A DNA stretch of 64,000 bases from Oscillospiraceae bacterium (GTDB taxonomy: Bacteria > Bacillota > Clostridia > Oscillospirales > QAMX01): assembly GCA_015067825.1 (NCBI GenBank), contig SVLQ01000001.1:138485-202484 (forward strand), read 5' to 3'. The position numbers and the translations under genes were made by a program. Of this stretch, positions 18,359 through 27,226 are shown piece after piece. How positions within the stretch are numbered: position 1 is the stretch's first letter; each line of letters begins with the position of its first letter. The notes below the pieces were generated by a model. It made no database searches, was not told the DNA's origin, and saw nothing but the letters and a program-made list of their open reading frames with translations.

Positions 18359-18398
18359 AAAGACCGACTGATTTCCAAATGGAAATCAGTCGGTCTTT
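18359..18398. terminator. Bidirectional terminator
   Basis: A perfect 18-bp stem (18359-18376 with 18381-18398), loop AAAT, lies between the convergent secreted-protein and AraC genes. Confidence 0.85.
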
Positions 18399-18409
18399 AT
18401 CATTATCAT

Positions 18410-19369
18410 CTATACTTTTCTTACCGGACGAATGTACTTCCAGTATCGGACGGAATCGTGGTAGAAGTAGAAGATCCTGCCCTCGGTGAGGTCAAGCTCG
18501 TAGCCGGAAGAAGCGTAGTCGAAGTTTGCCATTGCCGCTTCGATCAAGCTCTCAACGTCGTAGTCCGGGCCAAACGGTCCGTGCTCAAAGACGATGTATT
18601 CACCCTCCGGCACGTCCATCAGTTCCATCTGCGGCGGGATCGGCCCACTGTAATCTGCCGGCAGCCGCACACCGTAGCACTCGGCCAACGGAATGCCCCA
18701 ACTGCACACGCGGCCGCGCGGATGGTTGAGAAATCCCATGATCTGTCCGCTGCCGCTGCTCAGATCGTTGCTGCCCATGTCGTCGAGCTTATCGGGAATG
18801 CTGTGCAAGAGTCCGCAGATCGTTTCGCAGTCACAGCCGGGGATCGCGGCTTGTTTCTCCCAAAAATCAAAATAGCCGATGCTTTCGTAATTTCGGATGT
18901 GCAGAAATTTGTGCGCAGGGATCGTGACGAAATACGTTTTTACGGTTCCATGTTTTACGGTCATGTGCTTCTCTCCAATCTCCATCAAATGGCAGTCGAA
19001 GGGACGAATGATCGTGCGCAGGACAACCGGTACGGGATTTTGCCGGTAGGCAGTCGGCGTGACGCCGTAAGCCTCTTTGAACGCGCGCGTAAACGCCTCG
19101 TGTGAGGAAAAACCGTACCGCACGGCAATATCGAGAAGCCCGTCGTCGCTGTCCCGGACATCACAGAACGTAAACGCCAGCCTCCGAAGCCGCAGATAGT
19201 CGCGGAACTGCAGCCCGGTGATCTCCCGGAACTTGCGCGAGAGATAAAATTCCGAATACCTAAGTTCTGCTGCCAAATCGCCGAGCGTGAGCGGTTCGTC
19301 GCTTTGGGATTTGATGTGCGCGTCGATCGCATCCAGCATCTGTTGGATCTCCCAGTACCATGTCCGCAT
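18410..19369 (-). CDS. AraC-family regulator with GyrI-like effector domain
   Basis: 319 residues. The two helix-turn-helix motifs of AraC/XylS proteins fill residues 12-108 (LTLGDLAAELRYSEFYLSRK and DIAVRYGFSSHEAFTRAFKE, ending PTAYRQ). The C-terminal half (about 120-319) resembles GyrI/SOUL-like small-molecule binding domains, as in Rob and BltR-type regulators (PEGEYIVFEHGPFGPDY). It probably binds an amphipathic or aromatic ligand. An inverted repeat covering its own -10 box suggests autoregulation. Confidence 0.88.
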   Translation of the reverse strand: MRTWYWEIQQMLDAIDAHIKSQSDEPLTLGDLAAELRYSEFYLSRKFREITGLQFRDYLRLRRLAFTFCDVRDSDDGLLDIAVRYGFSSHEAFTRAFKEAYGVTPTAYRQNPVPVVLRTIIRPFDCHLMEIGEKHMTVKHGTVKTYFVTIPAHKFLHIRNYESIGYFDFWEKQAAIPGCDCETICGLLHSIPDKLDDMGSNDLSSGSGQIMGFLNHPRGRVCSWGIPLAECYGVRLPADYSGPIPPQMELMDVPEGEYIVFEHGPFGPDYDVESLIEAAMANFDYASSGYELDLTEGRIFYFYHDSVRYWKYIRPVRKV

Positions 19370-19390
19370 CGTTTCTTTGCCCCTTTCGCT

Positions 19391-19414
19391 GCTCTGCCGT
19401 TATTATAGCAGAGC
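19391..19414 (-). promoter_or_regulatory. AraC gene -10 box inside an inverted repeat (putative operator)
   Basis: GCTCTGC (19391-19397) and GCAGAGC (19408-19414) flank a minus-strand TATAAT (19407-19402). No clear -35 element lies 17 bases upstream, which would suit an activated or self-controlled promoter. Confidence 0.55.
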
Positions 19415-19450
19415 AGAGCCGCCTTTTGCTTGATTTGGCTTGCGCAAACG

Positions 19451-19906
19451 TCAGCGATGCACGTACATCCGCGACGGCTGTTCCTCACCGTCGCCCTGCG
19501 CCATGCAGAGAAACTTCCAGCCGTAGCGCTCGTAGAAGCCCGTGTGGTCAGTCAAAAGATAGAGGGTATCGATCCCGCGCCCGGCCATATCGTCGCATAC
19601 ACGCTGCAAGAGCTGCCCTGCAAGCCCCTGGTAACGGTATTCCGGCTCCACGTAAACGGCGCAGACGTTTGGCGTCAGATCCTTACGGTCGTGGAAATCG
19701 TTTTCGATCACACCCAAACCGCCGATGATCTTTTGGCCGTCGAGCATCACGTACCACTGCGGAACAGGGGAGAGAGCGCGCAAACATTCCTCCATGCTCT
19801 CGAGATAGGCGTTTTTCGGGATATGCCAGCTTTGATGAAACCACTCGGCGGCAGGTTCGACCAACTCGGGATGGTCAAGGATCGATACAATCGGGTAATC
19901 ACTCAT
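19451..19906 (-). CDS. GNAT-family N-acetyltransferase
   Basis: 151 residues with the acetyl-CoA fold: IIGGLGVIENDF strand pair, CAVYVEPEYRYQGLAGQLL (motif A, with Y-Q-G-L-A for the usual R-G-x-G-x) and a C-terminal FYERYGWKF. The substrate is not known. GGAG sits eight bases before ATG 19906, which is preferred to an in-frame GTG-like start further up. The ATG overlaps the patatin stop as ATGA, so the two are translationally coupled. Confidence 0.88.
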   Translation of the reverse strand: MSDYPIVSILDHPELVEPAAEWFHQSWHIPKNAYLESMEECLRALSPVPQWYVMLDGQKIIGGLGVIENDFHDRKDLTPNVCAVYVEPEYRYQGLAGQLLQRVCDDMAGRGIDTLYLLTDHTGFYERYGWKFLCMAQGDGEEQPSRMYVHR

Positions 19907-20754
19907 GATTTTTTCTCCAAATACGCGCACAATGCGCCGTACTGCTTCTCTGCTTCTCTATAACCAAGTCGGTAGACCGCTTCCAGCTTGTCGCGGTTCT
20001 TCTCCACCCGGCCGAGCTCCAAAGGCTCCGGCGGTGCGATCACAAATGCCGTGCCGTCGGCCTCGGCTTGGCGGACCCGCTCCAGCGTTTCGTTGTAGAC
20101 ATTGTGGCGGTTACGAAGCGTTTCCACAAACTTGGGATACTTCCGGTATTTCAGTGCGATCAAACCGATCATGCGGTTGGGAGATTTACGATACCCACGG
20201 TGCTGCGTTAGAACGACGACGTTCTTTTTGCACCCCAGATCGATGGCCTTTTGCAGCGGGATCGAATCGGCACTGCCGCCGTCGAGGCAAGGATGACCGT
20301 TGATCATCACCGGATGCGCCACCAGCGGAAGTGCCGCCGACGCGCGCACGAGACCGATATCCGCAAACATATCGCGCAGACGCGGGTATTCGGCCTGCCC
20401 GGTCTCACAGCTGGTCACGACCGGTCGAAAAACGGTCTTGCTCTTTTTGAAGGTCTCATTATCAATCGGATAGAGCTTTTCGGGGATCTCGTGGTAGAGA
20501 AATTTGCTGCCGAAGAGCTCGCCGGTCGTCAGCAGGCTGTAAAGGCTGCAATACCGACGGTTATCAAGATAATCCGTTCCCACGGCATAGGCGCGCCCCT
20601 TCTGCTTTGCCAAAAAGCTGCAGGCATGGCAAGCCCCGGCAGAAACCGCCAGACACTCCGAAAATTCCAAATCTTTTTCCAAAAAGAAGTCGAGCACACC
20701 CGCGGTGAAGATCCCGCGCATGCCGCCGCCTTCTAAAATGAGTCCTGTTTTCAT
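19903..20754 (-). CDS. Patatin-like phospholipase family protein
   Basis: 283 residues. The oxyanion loop is LEGGGMRG (7-14), the nucleophile Ser lies in AVSAGACHA (about 36-44; the first Gly of the G-x-S-x-G elbow is Ala), and the dyad Asp in LDGGSADSIPL (about 157). This forms a cytosolic lipid acyl hydrolase of the YjjU/RssA type. Its stop overlaps the GNAT start and its ATG begins one base after the MBL hydrolase stop, so three genes form one operon. Confidence 0.92.
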   Translation of the reverse strand: MKTGLILEGGGMRGIFTAGVLDFFLEKDLEFSECLAVSAGACHACSFLAKQKGRAYAVGTDYLDNRRYCSLYSLLTTGELFGSKFLYHEIPEKLYPIDNETFKKSKTVFRPVVTSCETGQAEYPRLRDMFADIGLVRASAALPLVAHPVMINGHPCLDGGSADSIPLQKAIDLGCKKNVVVLTQHRGYRKSPNRMIGLIALKYRKYPKFVETLRNRHNVYNETLERVRQAEADGTAFVIAPPEPLELGRVEKNRDKLEAVYRLGYREAEKQYGALCAYLEKKS

Positions 20755-20755
20755 C

Positions 20756-21580
20756 CTAAATCTCCACGATTTTTCCGTCGTACGAGACGTCCAAACCGTA
20801 TTTCGCCGCTTCCGGCAGCATTTCGTCGTAGGTGAGAATCCCGTTATGGGAAAAGTGATTGACGATCAGCTTGGTCGCTGAATCCACGCAACCGAGTTTT
20901 TTCAGTTCCTCTGCGACCTTTGCGCAGACGTCCAACGACATGTGTCCCTTGCTCCACGTTTCTTTGACGAGGTAGGTACAATCCAGGCTGACGCAATCGA
21001 GGTGACGCCCCGCAAGGTATTCCCAGCTTTCTTCGGGGAACCAGCCGGTATCGTGGGCGTAGAGCAGCGTTTTATCACCGTCGGAGATCAGATAAAAATA
21101 CGCGTCCTGCGTTTTGTCGTGATCGGCCTTTAGCGCGGTGATCTCGTATTTTCCGTGCGTAAACGGCACGAACGGGTCGATGATCTGAAAGCTGACAGAG
21201 TCGGTTTTACCGCGTTCCATCAGTTTCATACGCACGTCTTTGGCGAGGTAGGCGCAGCGGCGGTTGCAGTAAACGGTCAGATGGGTCGCACCGTGGGCAA
21301 ACGCCGGAACGTGCATTTCAAAATCCATCGGGTAGAAATGGTCGGTGTGGCCGTGCGTAATGATCATCCCGCTCCACTTCGAGGCGTCGAGATGATTCTG
21401 CAGAACGTGCATGTAGGTATCGGGAGGGAAGTCGATCACCAGTTCGTCGTCGATCACGGCCTGCGAGCGCGTGCGAATATTTTTGCCGCCGGCAGCGCGG
21501 GCACGAGCGCAGTTATCACAGGTACAAAACAATGCCGGCCAGCCTTCTGCGGCCGCCGTACCGAGGTATTGCAGCTTCAT
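20756..21580 (-). CDS. MBL-fold metallo-hydrolase, PhnP-like
   Basis: 274 residues. The metal motif is THGHTDHFYP, with further ligands in LYAHDTGWF and NHFSHNG. A CTCDNCARAR segment near the N terminus recalls the structural zinc site of PhnP-type cyclic phosphodiesterases, but phn genes are absent, so the substrate is open. The frame extends to 21634, yet GAGGAA before ATG 21580 (MKLQYLGTAAAEGWP) marks the start. First gene of the operon with patatin and GNAT. Confidence 0.87.
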   Translation of the reverse strand: MKLQYLGTAAAEGWPALFCTCDNCARARAAGGKNIRTRSQAVIDDELVIDFPPDTYMHVLQNHLDASKWSGMIITHGHTDHFYPMDFEMHVPAFAHGATHLTVYCNRRCAYLAKDVRMKLMERGKTDSVSFQIIDPFVPFTHGKYEITALKADHDKTQDAYFYLISDGDKTLLYAHDTGWFPEESWEYLAGRHLDCVSLDCTYLVKETWSKGHMSLDVCAKVAEELKKLGCVDSATKLIVNHFSHNGILTYDEMLPEAAKYGLDVSYDGKIVEI

Positions 21581-21615
21581 TTTGGTTCCTCTTTTCATAA
21601 TTGTGCGTTTCTTAT

Positions 21616-21644
21616 ATTTTACATGAGTTGACAAATATTTTCAA
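21616..21644 (-). promoter_or_regulatory. Promoter of the MBL-patatin-GNAT operon
   Basis: Minus strand TTGAAA (21644-21639) and TAAAAT (21621-21616), 17-base spacer; it overlaps the divergent promoter on the other strand. Confidence 0.65.
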
Positions 21645-21656
21645 GTGTGATACACT
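21628..21656 (+). promoter_or_regulatory. Promoter of the radical SAM-pcrA-mscL operon
   Basis: TTGACA (21628-21633) and TACACT (21651-21656), 17-base spacer. Because it interlocks with the minus-strand promoter, only one RNA polymerase can bind at a time. Confidence 0.7.
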
Positions 21657-21707
21657 ACACTGTAGGTTATTCTGTCGAGAAAAATCCAAAAAATCAGGGA
21701 GCGAATC

Positions 21708-22649
21708 ATGGACTGGTCACAGCAAACGCTGCAGGCAATGCACCATTGCATCTGTTGTCCGCGTAGGTGCGGTGCCGACCGCGCAAACGGTCAGCGCGGG
21801 CTTTGCGGCGCCAAACTGGACGTTGCCGTCGCACGGGCAATGCCGCATTATTTTGAAGAACCATGCATCTCCGGCACGCGTGGCAGCGGCACGATCTTTT
21901 TCAGCGGCTGCTCCCTTCATTGCTGCTTCTGCCAGAACGAAGAAATCTCCCATTCCGACAGCCGCGGCCGACTGCTTTCCGCTGATGATCTTGCCGAGAC
22001 GGTTTTGAATCTTGCCGCCCGCGGTGTTCACAACATCAGCTTTGTCACACCTACGCACTATGCGTACCAGATCGCCGACGTTTTGCGCGCGCTGAAGCCG
22101 ACGCTGCCGGTCGTTTGGAACAGTGGGGGATACGAATGCGTCGAAACTGTTTCGATGCTTACAGGGCTCGTGGACGTATGGCTGCCAGATCTCAAATTTG
22201 CCGACGACGACGTTGCCGCCCGCTGCACGACCGTCAAGGATTACGCTTCGTTCGCATTCCCGGCGGTAGCAAAAATGGCGGAGCTCGCACCGGAAAACGA
22301 GTTTAACGACGATGGGATCATGACAAAAGGTGTGCTCATTCGCCACCTCTGTTTGCCCGGTCAGACTTCGCAGAGCAAAAAGATCCTTGATTGGGTCGCC
22401 GCCGAACTCGGAACCAATACCGCGGTCAGCTTGATGCGTCAATACGTCCCGACCGGTAAAGCTTTGACGATGCCGCCGCTTAACCGTCCGTTAAGAGAGA
22501 GAGAATACGAACGGGTTTTTGACTATATGATGAACCTCGGCCTTGTGAACGGCTTCACGCAGGATGCCGAAGCCGCCGAGGAAGGCTATGTCCCACAGTT
22601 TTCCGGTGAGGGCGTGGTAACTGCAACACAGGAGGAACAAACGCTATGA
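21708..22649 (+). CDS. Radical SAM protein, PflA-like
   Basis: 313 residues. The 4Fe-4S cluster binding cysteines are C68, C72 and C75 in GCSLHCCFCQN (CX3CX2C). The N-terminal CICCPRRC (14-21) and C33 could bind a second metal. The family includes distant pyruvate formate-lyase activase relatives of unknown substrate; no glycyl-radical enzyme lies nearby. The ATG follows a GGGAG site. Its stop overlaps the pcrA start by four bases. Confidence 0.88.
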   Translation: MDWSQQTLQAMHHCICCPRRCGADRANGQRGLCGAKLDVAVARAMPHYFEEPCISGTRGSGTIFFSGCSLHCCFCQNEEISHSDSRGRLLSADDLAETVLNLAARGVHNISFVTPTHYAYQIADVLRALKPTLPVVWNSGGYECVETVSMLTGLVDVWLPDLKFADDDVAARCTTVKDYASFAFPAVAKMAELAPENEFNDDGIMTKGVLIRHLCLPGQTSQSKKILDWVAAELGTNTAVSLMRQYVPTGKALTMPPLNRPLREREYERVFDYMMNLGLVNGFTQDAEAAEEGYVPQFSGEGVVTATQEEQTL

Positions 22650-25102
22650 CCATGCGCGAGGAATACCTCGAGCTTCGCCGCGCGATCTTAAAGCGCGAGT
22701 ACGGATATTTGAATGATAAACAGCGCGAGGCGGTGTTTGCGGCCAACGGCCCGCTCCTGATCCTCGCCGGTGCCGGCAGCGGCAAGACTACCGTTTTGAT
22801 CAACCGCATCGCCTACTTGATCAAATACGGCAATGCCTACGAGAGCGACGATTTCCCGGCCTTTATCGATGACGTTGAGCTGGACGAGCTGGCCGCATAC
22901 AAAGACGGTCAGAAAGAGCTTTCGTCCGCCCGCCTTGCCGAGCTGCTCGCTTCGAAGCCGGTTCGTCCGTGGCGGATCCTTGCGATCACGTTTACGAACA
23001 AAGCTGCCGGAGAACTGAAAGAACGTCTGACCAACGCACTCAGCCGCGAAGAAGCCGATGCCGTCTGGGCTTCGACCTTCCACTCCGCCTGTGTACGGAT
23101 CCTGCGCAAGGACTGCGAACGCATCGGCTACAAAAAGGGCTTTACCGTTTACGACGCCGACGACCAAAAACGCGTTTACAAGGAAGTTCTGGATGCACTG
23201 CACATCTCTGAGAAAACGATCACACCGCGCGATGCCGCAACGATCATTTCCAACGCCAAAGACAAGCTCTGGACGCCCGAGCAGTTTGCGATAGAAGCAA
23301 AAAAAGAAAACGACAAAAAGATGGAGATCCTGATCCCGGTTTACCAAGGGTATCAGCGTCGGTTGTTCGAGGCCAATGCGATGGACTTCGACGATCTTAT
23401 CATGAAAACGGTCGAGCTCTTTGAGGTCTGTCCGGACGTTTTGGAGGAATACCGCAAAAAGTTCGAGTACATCCTCGTCGATGAATATCAGGACACCAAC
23501 CACGCACAGTATCGGCTCGTTTCGCTGCTCGCAAATCCCCGCCGCAACATCTGCGTGGTCGGCGACGATGACCAGAGCATCTACCGCTTCCGCGGTGCGA
23601 CGATCGAAAATATCCTCGGTTTCGAGGATGAGTACACCGATGCCCGTGTGATCCGCCTGGAGCAGAATTACCGCTCTACTGCGTATATCCTGAACGCCGC
23701 CAACGCGGTGATCCAGAATAACCGCGAACGCAAGGGGAAAACACTCTGGACCTCGCGCGACGGCGGCAGCAAGATCATCGACCATACCGCCGAAAACGAG
23801 ATCGAAGAAAGCAGCTACGTCGCTGAAGCGATCCTCAAAAACGTCACGCAGGGACAGCCTTGGCGCAACCATACGGTGCTTTACCGCATGAATGCGCAGT
23901 CCAACAGCATGGAACTTGCGTTCCGCAAAAACGGTATCCCGTACCGTATCATCGGCGGTATCCGCTTCTTCGACCGCGCAGAGGTCAAGGATATGCTCGC
24001 GTACCTGCAAGTGATCGCCAATCACGCCGACACACTGCGCTTAAAACGCATCATCAACACACCGCCGCGCGGAATCGGACAAAAATCGATCTCCGAAGCG
24101 ATCACGGCCGCCGAAAACGCCGGTGTTGAGCTCTACGACGTGATTCGCCGTGCAAACGAATTTGACGGCATCGCCAAGGGTGCGCAGGCGAGCATGCTGG
24201 AGCTCGCCGGTATGATCAGCGAGCTGAGCGCTTTGTCCGAGAAGCTGCCGCTCGACGAGCTCTACGATATGCTCCTCGACCGTAGCAATTACGTGACGAT
24301 GCTCGTGGCTAAACCGAGCGACGAAAATAAAACGCGGTTCGAAAACATCAAGGAACTGAAATCCAACATCGTCCACTATATGAAAGAGGCCGAAGAGCCG
24401 AGCCTGGTCGGATTTTTGGAAGAAGTTGCGCTCTTCACCGATATCGACCGCTACGACACCGAAGCCGACGCCGTAACGATGATGACGATCCACTCTGCCA
24501 AAGGTCTGGAGTTCCCGAACGTCTATATTATCGGCATGGAAGAGGGGATCTTCCCCGGGATGCGCTCGATGGAGCACCGTGCCGATATGGAAGAAGAACG
24601 CCGACTTGCCTACGTCGGCATCACCCGTGCGCGGGATAACCTCGTTTTGACCCACGCGGCACGCCGTATGCTCTTTGGCCAGACCTCGCACAATGCGGTT
24701 TCGCGTTTTGTTGAGGAGTTGCCGGCAGAATGCGTGGAGAAAACAGGCGGCGTTTCGCTCCGCGAACGCGGCAGCATGCTCGGCGGCTCGCGTTTCTCGT
24801 CCGACGGCGGATGGGGAAAATCGTCGTTCTTCGACGATACGCCGCCCCGACGCACGCCTGTGCGTTCGACCCGTCCGGCAGCACCTGCTGTCCCGCCGAA
24901 AAAGACGATTCCTGCCGCCTCGAGTGCACCACTCCCAGACTACGCCGTCGGGATGCGTGTCTCGCACAGTGCTTTCGGCGAAGGTACGATCGCTTCGACG
25001 AAGCCTACCGCGGGCGACATTCTCCTTGAGATCGAATTCGACACAGTCGGCACGAAACGTCTGATGGCAAAATTTGCGCAGAAGTACATGAAGGTTCTCT
25101 GA
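22646..25102 (+). CDS. pcrA: UvrD/PcrA-type ATP-dependent DNA helicase
   Basis: 818 residues, somewhat longer than the usual 730-750. This 3'-5' superfamily 1 helicase works in repair and plasmid replication. The Q-motif is LNDKQREAV, Walker A is GAGSGKTT (42-49), motif II is VDEYQDTN, and GDDDQSIYRFRGA and the HSAKGLEFPNVY box follow. About 50 extra, acidic residues (KYGNAYESDDFPAFIDDVEL and on, about 60-108) sit between motif I and ITFTNKAA. The C-terminal 60 residues end in the VGMRVSHSAFGEGTI polymerase-binding type domain. It overlaps the radical SAM gene. Confidence 0.95.
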   Translation: MTMREEYLELRRAILKREYGYLNDKQREAVFAANGPLLILAGAGSGKTTVLINRIAYLIKYGNAYESDDFPAFIDDVELDELAAYKDGQKELSSARLAELLASKPVRPWRILAITFTNKAAGELKERLTNALSREEADAVWASTFHSACVRILRKDCERIGYKKGFTVYDADDQKRVYKEVLDALHISEKTITPRDAATIISNAKDKLWTPEQFAIEAKKENDKKMEILIPVYQGYQRRLFEANAMDFDDLIMKTVELFEVCPDVLEEYRKKFEYILVDEYQDTNHAQYRLVSLLANPRRNICVVGDDDQSIYRFRGATIENILGFEDEYTDARVIRLEQNYRSTAYILNAANAVIQNNRERKGKTLWTSRDGGSKIIDHTAENEIEESSYVAEAILKNVTQGQPWRNHTVLYRMNAQSNSMELAFRKNGIPYRIIGGIRFFDRAEVKDMLAYLQVIANHADTLRLKRIINTPPRGIGQKSISEAITAAENAGVELYDVIRRANEFDGIAKGAQASMLELAGMISELSALSEKLPLDELYDMLLDRSNYVTMLVAKPSDENKTRFENIKELKSNIVHYMKEAEEPSLVGFLEEVALFTDIDRYDTEADAVTMMTIHSAKGLEFPNVYIIGMEEGIFPGMRSMEHRADMEEERRLAYVGITRARDNLVLTHAARRMLFGQTSHNAVSRFVEELPAECVEKTGGVSLRERGSMLGGSRFSSDGGWGKSSFFDDTPPRRTPVRSTRPAAPAVPPKKTIPAASSAPLPDYAVGMRVSHSAFGEGTIASTKPTAGDILLEIEFDTVGTKRLMAKFAQKYMKVL

Positions 25103-25165
25103 AACGAAGATATCCGCGAAAGCGGAATCGATAAAAAACAAAAAAAATAGGAAAGGGCGTTACTC

Positions 25166-25618
25166 ATGAAAAAAAGCGGATTTATGGCGGACTTTAAGAA
25201 GTTCATCACCAAAGGCAACGTCGTCGATATGGCCGTCGGCGTTATCATCGGCGGTGCGTTCTCGAAGATCGTCTCCAGCCTCGTCAACGATGTCATCATG
25301 CCTCTGATCGGTATGCTCATCGGCGACATCAACTTCACCGACCTCAAGTGCATCCTGAAGCCCGAAGTGCTCGATGCCGAAGGCAACGTCGTCACCGCGG
25401 CGGTCACGGTCAACTACGGTCAGTTCATCCAGTACGTTGTCGACTTCCTGCTTGTCGCGCTCTGCATCTTCGTCGCGCTGCGCGTGATCACCAATCTCTC
25501 CAAGAAGCTGAAGAAGGAAGAAGAAAAAGAAGCCGCCGCTGCTCCGGCCCCGGCTCCCGCTCCGAGCAAAGAAGAAGTTCTCCTCACCGAGATCCGCGAC
25601 CTGCTCAAAAACAAATAA
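25166..25618 (+). CDS. mscL: Large-conductance mechanosensitive channel
   Basis: 150 residues, normal length. MscL opens under membrane tension and releases solutes in hypo-osmotic shock. The N-terminal [22 protein letters not shown]1 (about 18-45) and TM2 (about 80-105) are followed by a charged helix with an Ala/Pro-rich stretch. GGAAAGGGCG precedes the ATG. It is 63 bases after pcrA and ends at the 25639 terminator. Confidence 0.97.
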   Translation: MKKSGFMADFKKFITKGNVVDMAVGVIIGGAFSKIVSSLVNDVIMPLIGMLIGDINFTDLKCILKPEVLDAEGNVVTAAVTVNYGQFIQYVVDFLLVALCIFVALRVITNLSKKLKKEEEKEAAAAPAPAPAPSKEEVLLTEIRDLLKNK

Positions 25619-25638
25619 ATCAAAAACCGACGATCAAA

Positions 25639-25686
25639 CAAGGCTCCGTACGATAAAATACCGTGCGGAGCCTTGTTTATTTTTTT
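25639..25686 (+). terminator. Terminator after mscL
   Basis: A 14-bp stem (25639-25652 with 25662-25675, one G-T pair) with a long T-run to 25686. Confidence 0.85.
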
Positions 25687-25690
25687 GTTT

Positions 25691-25721
25691 ATAGTTGATT
25701 TTGTGGCAAAAAATCAACTAT
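25691..25721. repeat. Perfect 12-bp inverted repeat upstream of the lipoprotein promoter
   Basis: ATAGTTGATTTT (25691-25702) and AAAATCAACTAT (25710-25721), loop of seven. It ends eight bases before the -35 box and may be an operator. Confidence 0.55.
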
Positions 25722-25728
25722 AGTTCGA

Positions 25729-25756
25729 TTTACAAACTTTTTTTATATGATATAAT
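25729..25756 (+). promoter_or_regulatory. Promoter of the lipoprotein gene
   Basis: TTTACA (25729-25734) and TATAAT (25751-25756), 16-base spacer. Confidence 0.7.
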
Positions 25757-25800
25757 ATTGTAAAGTATGTTTATAAACAAAAAATGAGAGGTGTTCCGCC

Positions 25801-27183
25801 GTGAAACGATCTGTCCGTGCACTGTCGTTTGCGTTGCTAATTGCAATGCTGTTGTCCGCATGCAGCCCTACACAAGCCCCTTCATCCACTTCACAAGGGA
25901 CCACCGCGCCAGCCACATCGCAAGCTGACTTATCACCAGCATCGACAGAACCATCTGCTATGGTGACGGTAACCTCTGCCGATACCAAACCTGCGACCGA
26001 TGTCTTCGCCGCTGTCCGCGAAAGCAACGAAACATGGCTTGCACACGGTCTTCGTGCCTACGAAAGCGGCAAAGAACCCATGAATCTGCGAGCCTTTTTC
26101 ACAAGCAGCCAACTGAATCTTTCGTACTTAACCTTGTATGAGCATATGTTTGTCTATGACGAGGCTACTTCCATCACGGTTGCAGAGGCGTTGTTTCGCT
26201 TTATATGTGATGAATTTGGCCCGGAGGCCCTGACTGATTTGACCAAACGGACAGAGTACAAAACGGCCTACCTGCAGTCGTTGGGAATCGACATGGCTTA
26301 CACAAATACGCCGGAGTTGGAAGCTCTTTTTGCCTCGATGAAGCTTTGGCGGCAAAGCGAGTATAAATATATTTTGTCTTTTGACAATATCCACTTTTAT
26401 TTTCCGGACTTCACTGTACATCCGTCCACATACAACGGCCTGACGTATTATACCGTAATCGGCCTAAAAAGCATGATCGCCTTTTTAGAGGAAAACGGTT
26501 TCACCGAATATGTAAATCCGGATCGCGATTTCCACTTTTTTATGCCGTTGGAAGGCGGCATTTCGTACACCAAAGAAAATGGAATGATGTACATCAATGA
26601 CCCTGGGGCACTTCAACACGAAGCCGTCCATGCAATGGGAATCACATCGTTACCTCATATGTGTCATATGTGGTTGAAAGAAGGAATCTGTACCTATATC
26701 GGCCAAATTCTGTTTGAAACGCAGTGGAACAGCGCCAGAATCTTTGAGCCGTTGGCGCTGGCTGCACAGGGATACTACGATGCGGCTGCTGATTCCGGCG
26801 ATGCTTTGGCAGTTAAAAGGCAGGCAATTGCTCAAAAGTACCTCGCTGCCGGCGGTATTCTCGAAGCCACAGCAGAAGGACTATCGAAATTTGATTTTCG
26901 GTTGTATTATGATTTAGTTGCATTATATGAGTTTGAAACCAAGCAATACGAAACGTTATATGACGTTTTTATAGCACTCAACCCAACGTATTCCGGACAG
27001 GAATACATTGGCCAAGACCTGTCCTATGCCCAAGCCGGCTCCATGGTAGCATATTTGGCCGAGGACTATGGACTGGAAACTGTATTGAAAGCACACGAAA
27101 CACAGGATTTAGAGGGAACATTTGGCAAAGGCTACGAAGCCTTGAAAGCCGACTGGCTTGCGTATCTTGCAAAATTCAAATAA
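25801..27183 (+). CDS. Lipoprotein with gluzincin-type zinc peptidase motif
   Basis: 460 residues. The signal sequence ends in the lipobox LLSAC with C21 as the lipidated residue, followed by a Ser/Thr/Pro-rich linker to about 65. A zinc motif HEAVH (H273, H277) is followed by WLKEG with E294, as in gluzincin peptidases, though the spacing is shorter than the M1 HEXXH-X18-E. It should sit on the outer face of the membrane. The start is GTG with GAGAGG upstream. Codon use is more A/T-rich than in nearby housekeeping genes. No family beyond the fold could be named. Confidence 0.7.
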   Translation: MKRSVRALSFALLIAMLLSACSPTQAPSSTSQGTTAPATSQADLSPASTEPSAMVTVTSADTKPATDVFAAVRESNETWLAHGLRAYESGKEPMNLRAFFTSSQLNLSYLTLYEHMFVYDEATSITVAEALFRFICDEFGPEALTDLTKRTEYKTAYLQSLGIDMAYTNTPELEALFASMKLWRQSEYKYILSFDNIHFYFPDFTVHPSTYNGLTYYTVIGLKSMIAFLEENGFTEYVNPDRDFHFFMPLEGGISYTKENGMMYINDPGALQHEAVHAMGITSLPHMCHMWLKEGICTYIGQILFETQWNSARIFEPLALAAQGYYDAAADSGDALAVKRQAIAQKYLAAGGILEATAEGLSKFDFRLYYDLVALYEFETKQYETLYDVFIALNPTYSGQEYIGQDLSYAQAGSMVAYLAEDYGLETVLKAHETQDLEGTFGKGYEALKADWLAYLAKFK

Positions 27184-27226
27184 ATTACAGCCCTTCGGCG
27201 TTTATCACCGAAGGGCTGTAATTTTT
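27182..27226. terminator. Bidirectional terminator
   Basis: A 17-bp perfect stem (27182-27198 with 27108-equivalent arm 27208-27224) between the convergent lipoprotein and HTH-desulfoferrodoxin genes; T-rich on the plus side. Confidence 0.8.
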
